Of a stretch of 38,516 nt of DNA, positions 8,024 to 19,170 are shown one piece after another. The stretch covers positions 1-38,516 of the forward strand of contig JACRKU010000005.1 of assembly GCA_016215205.1 (NCBI GenBank), read 5' to 3'. The stretch is from Candidatus Yonathbacteria bacterium (GTDB lineage Bacteria; Patescibacteriota; Minisyncoccia; Phycocordibacterales; UBA1550). The position numbers and the translations under genes are program-made. How positions within the stretch are numbered: position 1 is the first letter of the stretch; the number at the start of each line of letters is the position of its first letter. The notes beneath the pieces were generated by a model. It did not search any database, was not told the origin of the DNA, and was given only the letters and a program-made list of their open reading frames with translations.

Positions 8024-8677
8024 CTAAAGATACCCAAGCTCTTTGAAAGCATTCCCGAATTTTGCGATAGTGTCTCGCGCGAGTTTTTTCGACATGTCCA
8101 TATCAATGGCTCCGCCGTGCGCAATCTGATTGCGCATTTTGTGCGCATCCCAAATATCGTCATAAGAAGCTATCTTCGTGCGACTCATTGTTTTTAATTT
8201 ATCGGCAAGCGTTTCTCCGGCGTATCCTTGGTCTTCGAGTATCTCGTCAAGAATGTTGTCAGCCTCAAGAATTGCGAGTTTCCACTCCGCCGGACTCTCG
8301 GAATTTACATGGTCCAACACAACCTGCCACTGCACGAATTTTTCTTTTGCGGCAATTTCCTCAAGGTGTATTGGTTCATATTTTTCGTGTTCTTTATGAT
8401 GAATTTCTCGTATTTTTAATGTCGCAAAAAAAGTGCCGGCGAGGAAGGCAACTCCCAAAACCGCGAGCGCGCTTTGAATAGAAAGAAAAAAGTTTTTAAT
8501 CGCAAGTATTGGCACTTTGCTCAAAAGGAGAGCTTTCAATGTTTCAGGTGCTTCACCTGAAGCCACTGTCTCAACATTGAGAGGAGTGATGTTGGTGGAT
8601 ACATAAATGATGAGCGCAATTCCAAGAACGATAGCGACATCGCGAATTATTGTGTCTGCTACAGGGTGGTCTTCCAT
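8024..8677 (-). CDS. Hypothetical membrane protein with cytoplasmic helical domain
   Basis: 217 aa with two hydrophobic segments (VAIVLGIALIIYV, SALAVLGVAFLAGTFFA); family not recognised. Confidence 0.75.
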   Translation of the reverse strand: MEDHPVADTIIRDVAIVLGIALIIYVSTNITPLNVETVASGEAPETLKALLLSKVPILAIKNFFLSIQSALAVLGVAFLAGTFFATLKIREIHHKEHEKYEPIHLEEIAAKEKFVQWQVVLDHVNSESPAEWKLAILEADNILDEILEDQGYAGETLADKLKTMSRTKIASYDDIWDAHKMRNQIAHGGAIDMDMSKKLARDTIAKFGNAFKELGYL

Positions 8678-8680
8678 ATA

Positions 8681-10114
8681 TTAAATACTAACGCCACCGC
8701 GCGCTTTTTCAAAATCCTTGCCCACCGCAAAGAGCGCGTCTTCTCCAAAGTGCGGCGCGATAAATTGAATGCCGAGCGGGAGTTTTGAACCATTCTCTTC
8801 TGCAAAGCCGGAGGGGATTGAAATAGCGGGAACACCGGCAATATTTACCGGCACGGTAAAAATATCAGCGAGATACATTTGTAGCGGGTCATTCGACTTT
8901 TCGCCAATCTTAAATGCCGGTGTTGGCGTGGTGGGTGTTGCAATAATATCCACGCCTTCAAATGCTTTCTCAATATCCCTTTTTAGAGTTTCACGTACGG
9001 CGCATGCGCGACCATAGTACGCATCGTAGTAGCCCGAAGAAAGCACATAAGTACCGAGAAGGATTCTGCGGCGCACCTCGCGCCCAAACCCCTCCCCGCG
9101 CGAACGCATGTAGTCATCAAGAAGATTTACGCCATCTGCATGATAACCGTAACGCACACCATCCAGTCGCGCGAGATTTGAGGACACTTCGGCGGGCATT
9201 AAAATATAGTAAACGGAAAGTCCGTGCGCAAAGGGCGGAAGAGAAATCTCGCGCACTTCATATCCCGATTTTTTCATTTGCTCAAGAGATTCTTCAAAAT
9301 TTTTCAAAACGCGCGGGTCCACCCCTCTTGCCCGCACAAACTCGGTGGGCACACCGATAACTCTGGGCTTTTTGAAATCTTTTTTTGAAAGATTATCTGG
9401 GTATGATGTACTGTCCATCGGATCATGCCCCTTTATGCAATCAAAAATAATTTCTGCATCCTCTACTGTTTTTGCAAAAGGGCCGGCCTGATCAAGTGAG
9501 CTTGCCATCGCAATAAGACCAGAACGCGACACACTGCCGTAAGTGGGTTTAAGTCCGACAACTCCACAAAAAGACGCAGGCTGGCGAATGGACCCGCCGG
9601 TATCGGTGCCAAGTGCCCCGAGAGCCGCCCCTGCCGCAAGCGCTGCCGCCGAGCCGCCTGACGAGCCGCCTGGCACACGCGTTTTATCGTGCGGATTTTT
9701 CGTCACCCCGAAGAAAGACGTTTCCGTTGAGCCACCCATTGCGAACTCGTCCATGTTCGTGCGACCGATAAATATCACTCCGGCTTCGCGGAGTTTTTTT
9801 GTAACAAAAGCATCGTAGGTAGCAACATAATTTTCGAGCATCTTTGATGACGCGCTCGCTGTTCTGCCTTTGATTAAAATGTTGTCTTTCATCGCAAGCG
9901 GAATCCCCGTCATCATTGTCGAACGACCTTCGTCAATCATTTTTTGCGCAACGAACGCCTGCGCGCGCATGTCTGGAAAAATTTCAAGGTATGCGTTGAG
10001 GTCGCGCGAATCCTTTGCAATTTCCAACACTGACTCCGCAAGCTCAAGCACGCTCACTTTTTTTGCAATGAGAAGTTCATGCGCCTCTCTGATGGTGAGA
10101 TTTTTGATGTCCAT
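8681..10114 (-). CDS. gatA: Asp-tRNA(Asn)/Glu-tRNA(Gln) amidotransferase subunit A
   Basis: 477 aa amidase signature GGSSGGSAAALAAGAALGALGTDTGGSIRQPASFCGVVGLKPTYG. Confidence 0.97.
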   Translation of the reverse strand: MDIKNLTIREAHELLIAKKVSVLELAESVLEIAKDSRDLNAYLEIFPDMRAQAFVAQKMIDEGRSTMMTGIPLAMKDNILIKGRTASASSKMLENYVATYDAFVTKKLREAGVIFIGRTNMDEFAMGGSTETSFFGVTKNPHDKTRVPGGSSGGSAAALAAGAALGALGTDTGGSIRQPASFCGVVGLKPTYGSVSRSGLIAMASSLDQAGPFAKTVEDAEIIFDCIKGHDPMDSTSYPDNLSKKDFKKPRVIGVPTEFVRARGVDPRVLKNFEESLEQMKKSGYEVREISLPPFAHGLSVYYILMPAEVSSNLARLDGVRYGYHADGVNLLDDYMRSRGEGFGREVRRRILLGTYVLSSGYYDAYYGRACAVRETLKRDIEKAFEGVDIIATPTTPTPAFKIGEKSNDPLQMYLADIFTVPVNIAGVPAISIPSGFAEENGSKLPLGIQFIAPHFGEDALFAVGKDFEKARGGVSI

Positions 10115-10115
10115 A

Positions 10116-10406
10116 TTAGAGAATCTTTTTTACAGACACACGATCGCCTTCGCGCGCCGGAGCCTGTTTCAAAATATCCTCGGTGAATATTCCAGACTCG
10201 TGTGGCTCGCTGTCTTCACGCATTACATTATATAGTTCCCCCTGTTCCCCGCGTTCTTTCCGTCCACCCTGTCCCGCTTCCTTTATCTCCGACACATACG
10301 CCAAAATCTCCTCCAAATCGTGCTGAAGTATTTTTTTCTCATCTTCTGAAACAGCAATGCGGGCAAGCCCCGCAAGGTGTTCGACATCCTTTAATCCAAT
10401 CGCCAT
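10116..10406 (-). CDS. gatC: Asp-tRNA(Asn)/Glu-tRNA(Gln) amidotransferase subunit C
   Basis: 96 aa; VEHLAGLARIAVSEDEKKILQHDLEEILAYVSEI; adjacent to gatA. Confidence 0.93.
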   Translation of the reverse strand: MAIGLKDVEHLAGLARIAVSEDEKKILQHDLEEILAYVSEIKEAGQGGRKERGEQGELYNVMREDSEPHESGIFTEDILKQAPAREGDRVSVKKIL

Positions 10407-10434
10407 ATCCGCGAGTATATCACAACTTCAGTCC

Positions 10435-12988
<2,554 letters not shown>

Positions 12989-13004
<16 letters not shown>

Positions 13005-13537
13005 TTAAAAAGATATTCAGTGACAGAGATATTTCCAATATCGCCGCCGGTCCTCCATGTTACCTTTGATGTAACCACGCGTTCATCTGTCCCAATGCTC
13101 GTTATGGTGACTATGCGCCCAAATGGTGTTGCGGTCAATACCGTACTTTGTTGATAAAATCCTTGCGCATCAAGATACACTGGCTGAACCGCGCATGTTA
13201 GACCACAAAAAGCAACTGACGTTGCGGAATTTGCATTAACAACATAATCCCCCGCGCCAAGTCCTGTGTCCCAAGCTGTCGCGGTAAGCATATTGCTGTC
13301 TCTCACTTGGCGGACCGCCTCTATCCCCTCCTCTGCGAGATTAATTGCCACCATCTCGTCTTTTGCATAGTAGAGTTTGTGGAGAGCGTCGCCGATGAGC
13401 GAAATAGGTCCAACAACTGCAACGAGCAATATTGAAATAGCAACAAGCGTCTCGACAAGAGTGAACCCGCCAGAATTTTTATGCGAAGAACTCAATCTGG
13501 CAGAATAATTATTTCTGAGAATATTTTTAGTTGTCAT
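12989..13537 (-). CDS. Type IV minor prepilin (PilV-like)
   Basis: SGGFTLVETLVAISILLVAVVGPIS prepilin signal. Confidence 0.8.
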
Positions 13538-14078
13538 ATGCGCGTTGTGTTATCAAAGTCTCTATTTTAAGAGTGGAGCTTGCCGTCCCGACGCCAAGAG
13601 AACCATCAATCGCAACGACAACTTTGGGCTGTTCTGTGTTTCCGGATGAAAAAAGAGCGCTTCCGGAAACAATAAATCTGAGTCCCGTGATGTTAACCTC
13701 GGGAGAAGTCACCTGAACTGACGGGTCAGACCCGATTGTGCGCCAAATAGCATTATTGACTAATGTATAATTCGTTCTAAGTGTGTCTTGCCCGGTGAAA
13801 AACAGGGTGTCACCACCGGACGAACAATCCCCAACACCAAGCGTATCGACGCTCCCGCAATAGTATGTTGACCCTGTTTTGATACGACGCGACATGTCTT
13901 CAAGCGCAATGTTGAGATTGTCGGTAGCAACACGTACGGCGCGCGACTTACGATCAGTATTCACAACAGAAAGAAACGCGCTCGTTGCGACAAATATTAT
14001 GATGGTAAAGAGACCGAGTGATACGGTCATTTCAATGAGAGTAAATCCGCGCGAGTTTTTTGAAAAAATATTATGCAT
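13527..14078 (-). CDS. Type IV minor prepilin (PilW-like)
   Basis: SRGFTLIEMTVSLGLFTIIIFVATSAF prepilin signal. Confidence 0.8.
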   Translation of the reverse strand: MHNIFSKNSRGFTLIEMTVSLGLFTIIIFVATSAFLSVVNTDRKSRAVRVATDNLNIALEDMSRRIKTGSTYYCGSVDTLGVGDCSSGGDTLFFTGQDTLRTNYTLVNNAIWRTIGSDPSVQVTSPEVNITGLRFIVSGSALFSSGNTEQPKVVVAIDGSLGVGTASSTLKIETLITQRAYDN

Positions 14079-14079
14079 A

Positions 14080-14682
14080 TTATTGAAGAGAGATTTGCCC
14101 CGCCTTCGTGATTTTCACGATTGTAATCTTTCCCGTATTCGCATCTTGCAATGCAACTGACAGCGTGCCATAAGAGGTAAGCTGACCCGCGCTGTTCGCG
14201 ATAAAAGCATCCGGGCTCGGGCGCTTAAACGTAACATTTGCAAGGCTTGGGGTACAGACCGACATGTCGCACGAAAGCCCTAGTATGGAAATTGAATTCT
14301 GCCATTGAATAGTCTCCACGAGAGAGTCGTCTGTCGCTGTATAAACTCGGTCACCATTGGCGTCCGCGAAAATAATGATGCTGTTCGCGCCCTGCGAGAA
14401 ATAAACTCCATAAGGACAGTCAAACTCCGAAAATCCGCCGCAGATTCCCGTTATGTTTTTTTTCACACCCACACCGTATACTTGCGCCTGACGAAGCGCT
14501 AGAACAATATCCTCGGAGGCGTTTGCAAAAAGCGCGTTTGTATTATAACTGCGATAATTAGAAAGAATAATTCCCGTCAAAAGTACAAAAATACCCAGAG
14601 TAACCAAGAGTTCAACAAGAGTAAACCCGCGCGAAGCTCGAGTGGAAAGTGGAAAGTGGAAAGTGGAAAGTGGCAGATTCAT
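14080..14682 (-). CDS. Type IV minor prepilin (FimT/GspH-like)
   Basis: SRGFTLVELLVTLGIFVLLTGIILSNY; ATG overlaps the pilD stop (ATGA). Confidence 0.8.
   Translation of the reverse strand: MNLPLSTFHFPLSTRASRGFTLVELLVTLGIFVLLTGIILSNYRSYNTNALFANASEDIVLALRQAQVYGVGVKKNITGICGGFSEFDCPYGVYFSQGANSIIIFADANGDRVYTATDDSLVETIQWQNSISILGLSCDMSVCTPSLANVTFKRPSPDAFIANSAGQLTSYGTLSVALQDANTGKITIVKITKAGQISLQ
14641..14673. repeat. Heptanucleotide tandem repeat (agtggaa, about 4.7 copies) in the prepilin leader
   Basis: agtggaaagtggaaagtggaaagtggaaagtgg read directly. Confidence 0.95.
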
Positions 14683-15485
14683 AGAAATGAAAGAAAATTG
14701 ACTGACCCATCAAAAAAATTTACTCTTGTAAAGTATACAATGAAAACCGCCAAAATAAGAAAGGGACCGAACGGTATTTCACTTTTCATAGAAAGTCCCT
14801 TCTTTGCGTGATAAAAAATTTTTTGCACGCCCATAACAAGGAGCGCGTACGCCGCGCCTATCCAAAACGCGAGCATTATCGCCGAACCTCCAAGTGTCGC
14901 GCCGAGAAACCACCCGATACCAAGAGCAAGCTTGCCATCACCGAGACCGAGCCAACGTCCGCGGGATATAAACCAAAGTGCCCAAAACGGAAAGAACAGC
15001 ATTGGTCCCGCAATAAGCGTCCAAACATAAGGAAAATAAAATGCGCGAGAAACATCGACTGCGAGGAAAAATTTGGCGAGTCCAAGAAGCGCAAAAAGTG
15101 TCACAAGTCCGTCGGGAATAATTTGGTGTCGCAAATCATAAACTGCGATGACAAGAAGCGTCGAAAAAGTAGCGAGAAGGAATGTTGTTTCAAGAATCGG
15201 TTTTCCAAGCAAAAAAACGGCAACAAACATGACACCAGAAAGCGTCTCTATGATAGGATACTGCCATGACAACCGCACTCCGCACGAGGTACATCGCCCG
15301 CGAGAAATGATAAAACTGAAAATTGGAATAAGCTCGCGCCATGATAGTGTTTTTCCGCACGAAAAACACTGAGAACGCCCAGTGAGGGACGATGTTCCGC
15401 TGTTGTAGCGGTAAATGACAACATTCAAAAAACTCCCGATTATCGTACCAAAAATGAAAACGATGATGAGCATTAAAAAATCCAT
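14679..15485 (-). CDS. pilD: Prepilin peptidase (A24)
   Basis: 268 aa; GSFLNVVIYR, CxxC pairs (CFSCGKTL, CTSCGVRL), GLGDGKLALGIGWFLG. Confidence 0.95.
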   Translation of the reverse strand: MDFLMLIIVFIFGTIIGSFLNVVIYRYNSGTSSLTGRSQCFSCGKTLSWRELIPIFSFIISRGRCTSCGVRLSWQYPIIETLSGVMFVAVFLLGKPILETTFLLATFSTLLVIAVYDLRHQIIPDGLVTLFALLGLAKFFLAVDVSRAFYFPYVWTLIAGPMLFFPFWALWFISRGRWLGLGDGKLALGIGWFLGATLGGSAIMLAFWIGAAYALLVMGVQKIFYHAKKGLSMKSEIPFGPFLILAVFIVYFTRVNFFDGSVNFLSFL

Positions 15486-15547
15486 ATGTTTATTTTACCC
15501 TAAAACATTTTGTACTCAAAATGTTCGGGTGACCCACTACTGTGGGT

Positions 15548-15598
15548 TTAACCACAAAACAAAAACCCGCCATATGGCGGGTTTTTGTTTTGTGGTTA
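15548..15598. terminator. Perfect 23-25-bp palindrome terminator after pilA
   Basis: ttaaccacaaaacaaaaacccgccatatggcgggtttttgttttgtggttaa. Confidence 0.85.
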
Positions 15599-15610
15599 AA
15601 AAATTAATCT

Positions 15611-16024
15611 CTAGCCGCAAATATAGTCGGAACCATCTGCGATTGACGAGGCCGCGGTTGTCGTTGCGGCTCCGGTGCTGTCCACACAATAGAAGCTGGT
15701 AGGCGTAGACTTCAGAGATGCTTGAAGCGCCCAAGCCGTATCTGAATCGGCGCAATTAACGGTTGCGCTTCCGGCATTCGTTGCGCCAGTAATAAACTGC
15801 GCGATGTTGTTCGTCCCTGATGAACATACTGTTGTGTATGTCATTGAATTGTTGTCGTAGAAAAGCTCTGCTTGTGCGCGTGCGTTGGTCACATTTGATT
15901 TGATTGCCGCGTCAGCACCCTTTGCGCGCGCGCTGTTGAGAGATGCCAGAACAACCGATGCGAGGATACCGATGATTGCGATAACAACCAAGAGTTCGAT
16001 AAGTGTAAAACCTTTTGATTTCAT
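15611..16024 (-). CDS. pilA: Major type IV pilin
   Basis: 137 aa; MKSKGFTLIELLVVIAIIGILASVVLASLNSARAKGADAAIKSN. Confidence 0.92.
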   Translation of the reverse strand: MKSKGFTLIELLVVIAIIGILASVVLASLNSARAKGADAAIKSNVTNARAQAELFYDNNSMTYTTVCSSGTNNIAQFITGATNAGSATVNCADSDTAWALQASLKSTPTSFYCVDSTGAATTTAASSIADGSDYICG

Positions 16025-16075
16025 AATTTTATAAAACGAATAACTTTAAACTAATAAATCTTTTTTATGAGAGAG

Positions 16076-16254
16076 TGGCATGGCCCGCCTGCCATCGCCC
16101 CAATGCGGTTAAACGGCAAACATAGATTATGGCGCGCCACACAATACCTTATCTCAATCGTAATAATGATTGGCTCTGGCATTGGCGGGCAGGCCATATC
16201 GCCGCCCTCACTCTCCGCCCATACATTCTACCACTTTTGCTGTTTTTAACGCAA
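16076..16254 (-). promoter_or_regulatory. Predicted pilA promoter (TTGCGT-N18-TAGAAT) and structured 5' leader
   Basis: -35/-10 at + 16249-16254/16224-16229; long-range complementarity between the two ends of the roughly 200-nt leader. Confidence 0.45.
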
Positions 16255-16373
16255 TATGATTGTATGGATAACCGAGCACCATCTAATCCTTTTATACGAG
16301 ATTGACAATCCACCCCTCCTCTGCTTAATTGTGGTCTTTCATTTAAAATTGCAGGATGGTGCTCAGCTACACG

Positions 16374-17570
16374 CTATATATTCCCAGCAATTTGGTAAAT
16401 AGGGATAAGCACCGATGCAAGCACTCCGCCCACGCCTATGCCGAGCGCCACAATCATCGCCGGCTCTATCATGGAAATCACCGTATTGATAGCATTCGTA
16501 ACTTCGCGCTGATAAAAAACCGAAAGTTTTTGCAGGATGTTTCCAAGTTCCCCTGTCTCCTCGCCAACTTTAATCATCTGAAGCATCACACTTGGGATCT
16601 CTTTGCGGCCCTCCAGTGTTTTTGAAAGTGGCGAGCCCGCCTTTACCTTTGTCACGGCATCCGTAAGGATGTTTTGGAAAATTTCATTGTCCACCACCTT
16701 TGCGGTAATTTCCAAAGAACGCACCATCGAGATGCCGTTGGAGAGCATCACGAACATATTGTCCGCTACGCGAGAAAGATAGAGCGTGCGATAAAGATTG
16801 CCGATAACAGGAAACCACAACTTTGTATGCGCGAGAAAACTCGTACCGCGAGTAAAACGCCACACGAAGAAAAATACTGTTGCAAGAACCATGGCAACAA
16901 ACATGCCATAATTTACGAGTAAAAAACTCGTCTTGATTACTATCGTCGTATAAAATGGCACATCCTGCCCGCTCTGTGTAATGATTTCGGATAATTTCGG
17001 AATAACGAGAGTGAACATGAGTATCATAACAACAACGAATGTGGAGATGACAAAAGCGGGATAAATGAGCGCGCCTCGCACTTTTGATATGAGCTCATAC
17101 GAGCGTTCAAGATAATCTGCAAGGGCGCCAAAGGTCTCGGCAAGCTTGCCTGACTCTTCCCCGCCGACAACCATATTGACGTAGAAATCTGAAAAAAGTC
17201 TTGGGTGTTTAAAAAGTGCGCCGGAAATTAGAACGCCGTTTTGAATATCATCGGATATTTCTGTGAACTTTTTTGCGATTACGGGATTCTCGGACTCTGA
17301 TGCTACAATACGGAATGTTTTAAGCGCGGGAACATGCGCATCGAGGAGCGTCGCGATTTGCCGTGAAATTATAGAAACTTCTTTTACGGAAACGCGATTA
17401 AATATATTGACATCAAATTCAAAAAAAGGTTTTTTATCCGCAGGCCGCACCAAGACCACCACGAGCCCGCTTCGCTGGAGCGTGTTAATCGCCGAATCCT
17501 GATTTTGAGCCTCAATGTTACCGGAGGTTTCCCTTCCGTCTTTTGTAACTGCCTTATATATAAAGAGCAT
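16374..17570 (-). CDS. pilC: Type IV pilus inner membrane protein PilC (GspF family)
   Basis: 398 aa; SRQIATLLDAHVPALKTFRIVA, VGGEESGKLAETFGALADYLE, VGEETGELGNILQKLS. Confidence 0.95.
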   Translation of the reverse strand: MLFIYKAVTKDGRETSGNIEAQNQDSAINTLQRSGLVVVLVRPADKKPFFEFDVNIFNRVSVKEVSIISRQIATLLDAHVPALKTFRIVASESENPVIAKKFTEISDDIQNGVLISGALFKHPRLFSDFYVNMVVGGEESGKLAETFGALADYLERSYELISKVRGALIYPAFVISTFVVVMILMFTLVIPKLSEIITQSGQDVPFYTTIVIKTSFLLVNYGMFVAMVLATVFFFVWRFTRGTSFLAHTKLWFPVIGNLYRTLYLSRVADNMFVMLSNGISMVRSLEITAKVVDNEIFQNILTDAVTKVKAGSPLSKTLEGRKEIPSVMLQMIKVGEETGELGNILQKLSVFYQREVTNAINTVISMIEPAMIVALGIGVGGVLASVLIPIYQIAGNI

Positions 17571-17581
17571 TGTAATATAAA

Positions 17582-18658
17582 TTATGCTTGAAGCATCCTC
17601 TCGAGACTTTTTGGATTAAACGAATACAGAAGCGCGTTTTCCGGAGTCACCTCGCCCTTAAGTACGAGTTCGGAAAGACTTCGGTTCATATCAATCATAC
17701 CATCTTTCATTCCTGTCTCGATAACAACATCGACCTCGTGGGTGCGACCCTCGCGAATAAGACTTGATACTGCGGTGTTGTTTATAAGAAGCTCGTACGC
17801 GGGAATAAGCCCGCCCGAAATGCGCGGGACAAGGCGCTGTGAAAAAATGCCGACTAAGCTTCCCGCAAGCTGAACACGAATCTGCGACTGCTGGTCTCCG
17901 GGAAACGAGTCGATGATGCGGTCAATCGTTTGCGAAGCGTTGTTTGTGTGGAGTGTCGAAAGAACGAGGTGTCCTGTTTCCGCGGCGGTCACCGCGGTAG
18001 AGATTGTTTCCGGATCGCGCATCTCCCCGATCATGATCACATCGACATCCTGGCGAAACACAGACTGAAGTCCGGACCTAAAGTCATTTGTATCAATACC
18101 GACCTCGCGCTGGTCAATAATCGCTTTTTGAGAACGGAACAGGTATTCTATGGGGTCCTCAATGGTAACGATGTGCTCCGCGCGGTCGCGGTTGATAACC
18201 TCGATCATTGACGCAAGCGTTGTTGACTTACCCTGCCCCACCGGTCCTACAACGAGAAAAAATCCTTGTTTCTTTCTGGTAAAAATCTCGAGTATCGGCG
18301 GCAAATTGAGCTCCTTGATGGTCTTGACCTGTGTGGGAATCGCGCGGAGGGCGACGCCAACCGCATTTTTCTGGTAAAATGCACTTCCGCGGAAACGACC
18401 TTTACCAAAAAATTCATAAGAGAAATCGAGTTCTCGATTCGCAAGAAATCGCTCTTTGAATGCAGGGGTAACAAGCACTGAAAGCATCCCCATCGTATCC
18501 TCGGGAGTGAGCACCGCGAGATTCATAAGAGGTGTTAAGTTACCAGAAACGCGAAAAGTTGGATAGTGTCCAGCCGACAAATGAATGTCCGATGCGCCAT
18601 CAGAAATAGCGCGCATTATTAAAACTTCAACTTCTTCTTTATAATTGCGACTGGACAT
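17582..18658 (-). CDS. pilT: Twitching motility ATPase PilT
   Basis: 358 aa; ASDIHLSAG, GPVGQGKSTTLASM, GEMRDPETISTAVTAAETGHLVLSTLHTNNA. Confidence 0.95.
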   Translation of the reverse strand: MSSRNYKEEVEVLIMRAISDGASDIHLSAGHYPTFRVSGNLTPLMNLAVLTPEDTMGMLSVLVTPAFKERFLANRELDFSYEFFGKGRFRGSAFYQKNAVGVALRAIPTQVKTIKELNLPPILEIFTRKKQGFFLVVGPVGQGKSTTLASMIEVINRDRAEHIVTIEDPIEYLFRSQKAIIDQREVGIDTNDFRSGLQSVFRQDVDVIMIGEMRDPETISTAVTAAETGHLVLSTLHTNNASQTIDRIIDSFPGDQQSQIRVQLAGSLVGIFSQRLVPRISGGLIPAYELLINNTAVSSLIREGRTHEVDVVIETGMKDGMIDMNRSLSELVLKGEVTPENALLYSFNPKSLERMLQA

Positions 18659-18678
18659 TGTTTAATTGTTTATTAGAA

Positions 18679-19092
18679 TTAATCTGCTTCCGCGAACGAT
18701 TCTCCGTCATCCAAAACGGTCATTACTTTCTCCATAACCTCGGATGGATTTGCGGACGCTTTTATCACATATCCATTCGCGCCGAGAGCGAGCTCCTTTT
18801 CGGCAAGAAAAGACTGTTCCAAATTTGAAAGCACGATAGCCTTTGCGTTTGGTGCAAGCTTCTCTTTCTTTATGAGCGCGAGGAGCTCAAAGCTGTCCAT
18901 CGCGGGTGGCACCACGTCAAGAAGCATGACATCGGGGATGATTCCTCCTTTCAATTTTCTGAGCGCGTCAACGCTTCCAAACGCTTGAGTCACTTCAAAC
19001 CCCTTCTCTTTAAATTTGAATGTGTACATATCAAGGAGAAATTTGTCATCATTGACGATGAAAATCTTTTTAGATATCTGACTTGATTCCAT
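18679..19092 (-). CDS. CheY-like response regulator receiver protein
   Basis: 137 aa; IFIVNDDKFLLDMY, PDVMLLDVVPPAMDSFELL, IVLSN, GYVIKA. Confidence 0.88.
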   Translation of the reverse strand: MESSQISKKIFIVNDDKFLLDMYTFKFKEKGFEVTQAFGSVDALRKLKGGIIPDVMLLDVVPPAMDSFELLALIKKEKLAPNAKAIVLSNLEQSFLAEKELALGANGYVIKASANPSEVMEKVMTVLDDGESFAEAD

Positions 19093-19170
19093 GACAATTC
19101 TATCATATCATCCGAGAGTTCACAAAGTCAAAAAGTTAGAAACGGACGCAAACACACATCCGCTTTCAAC

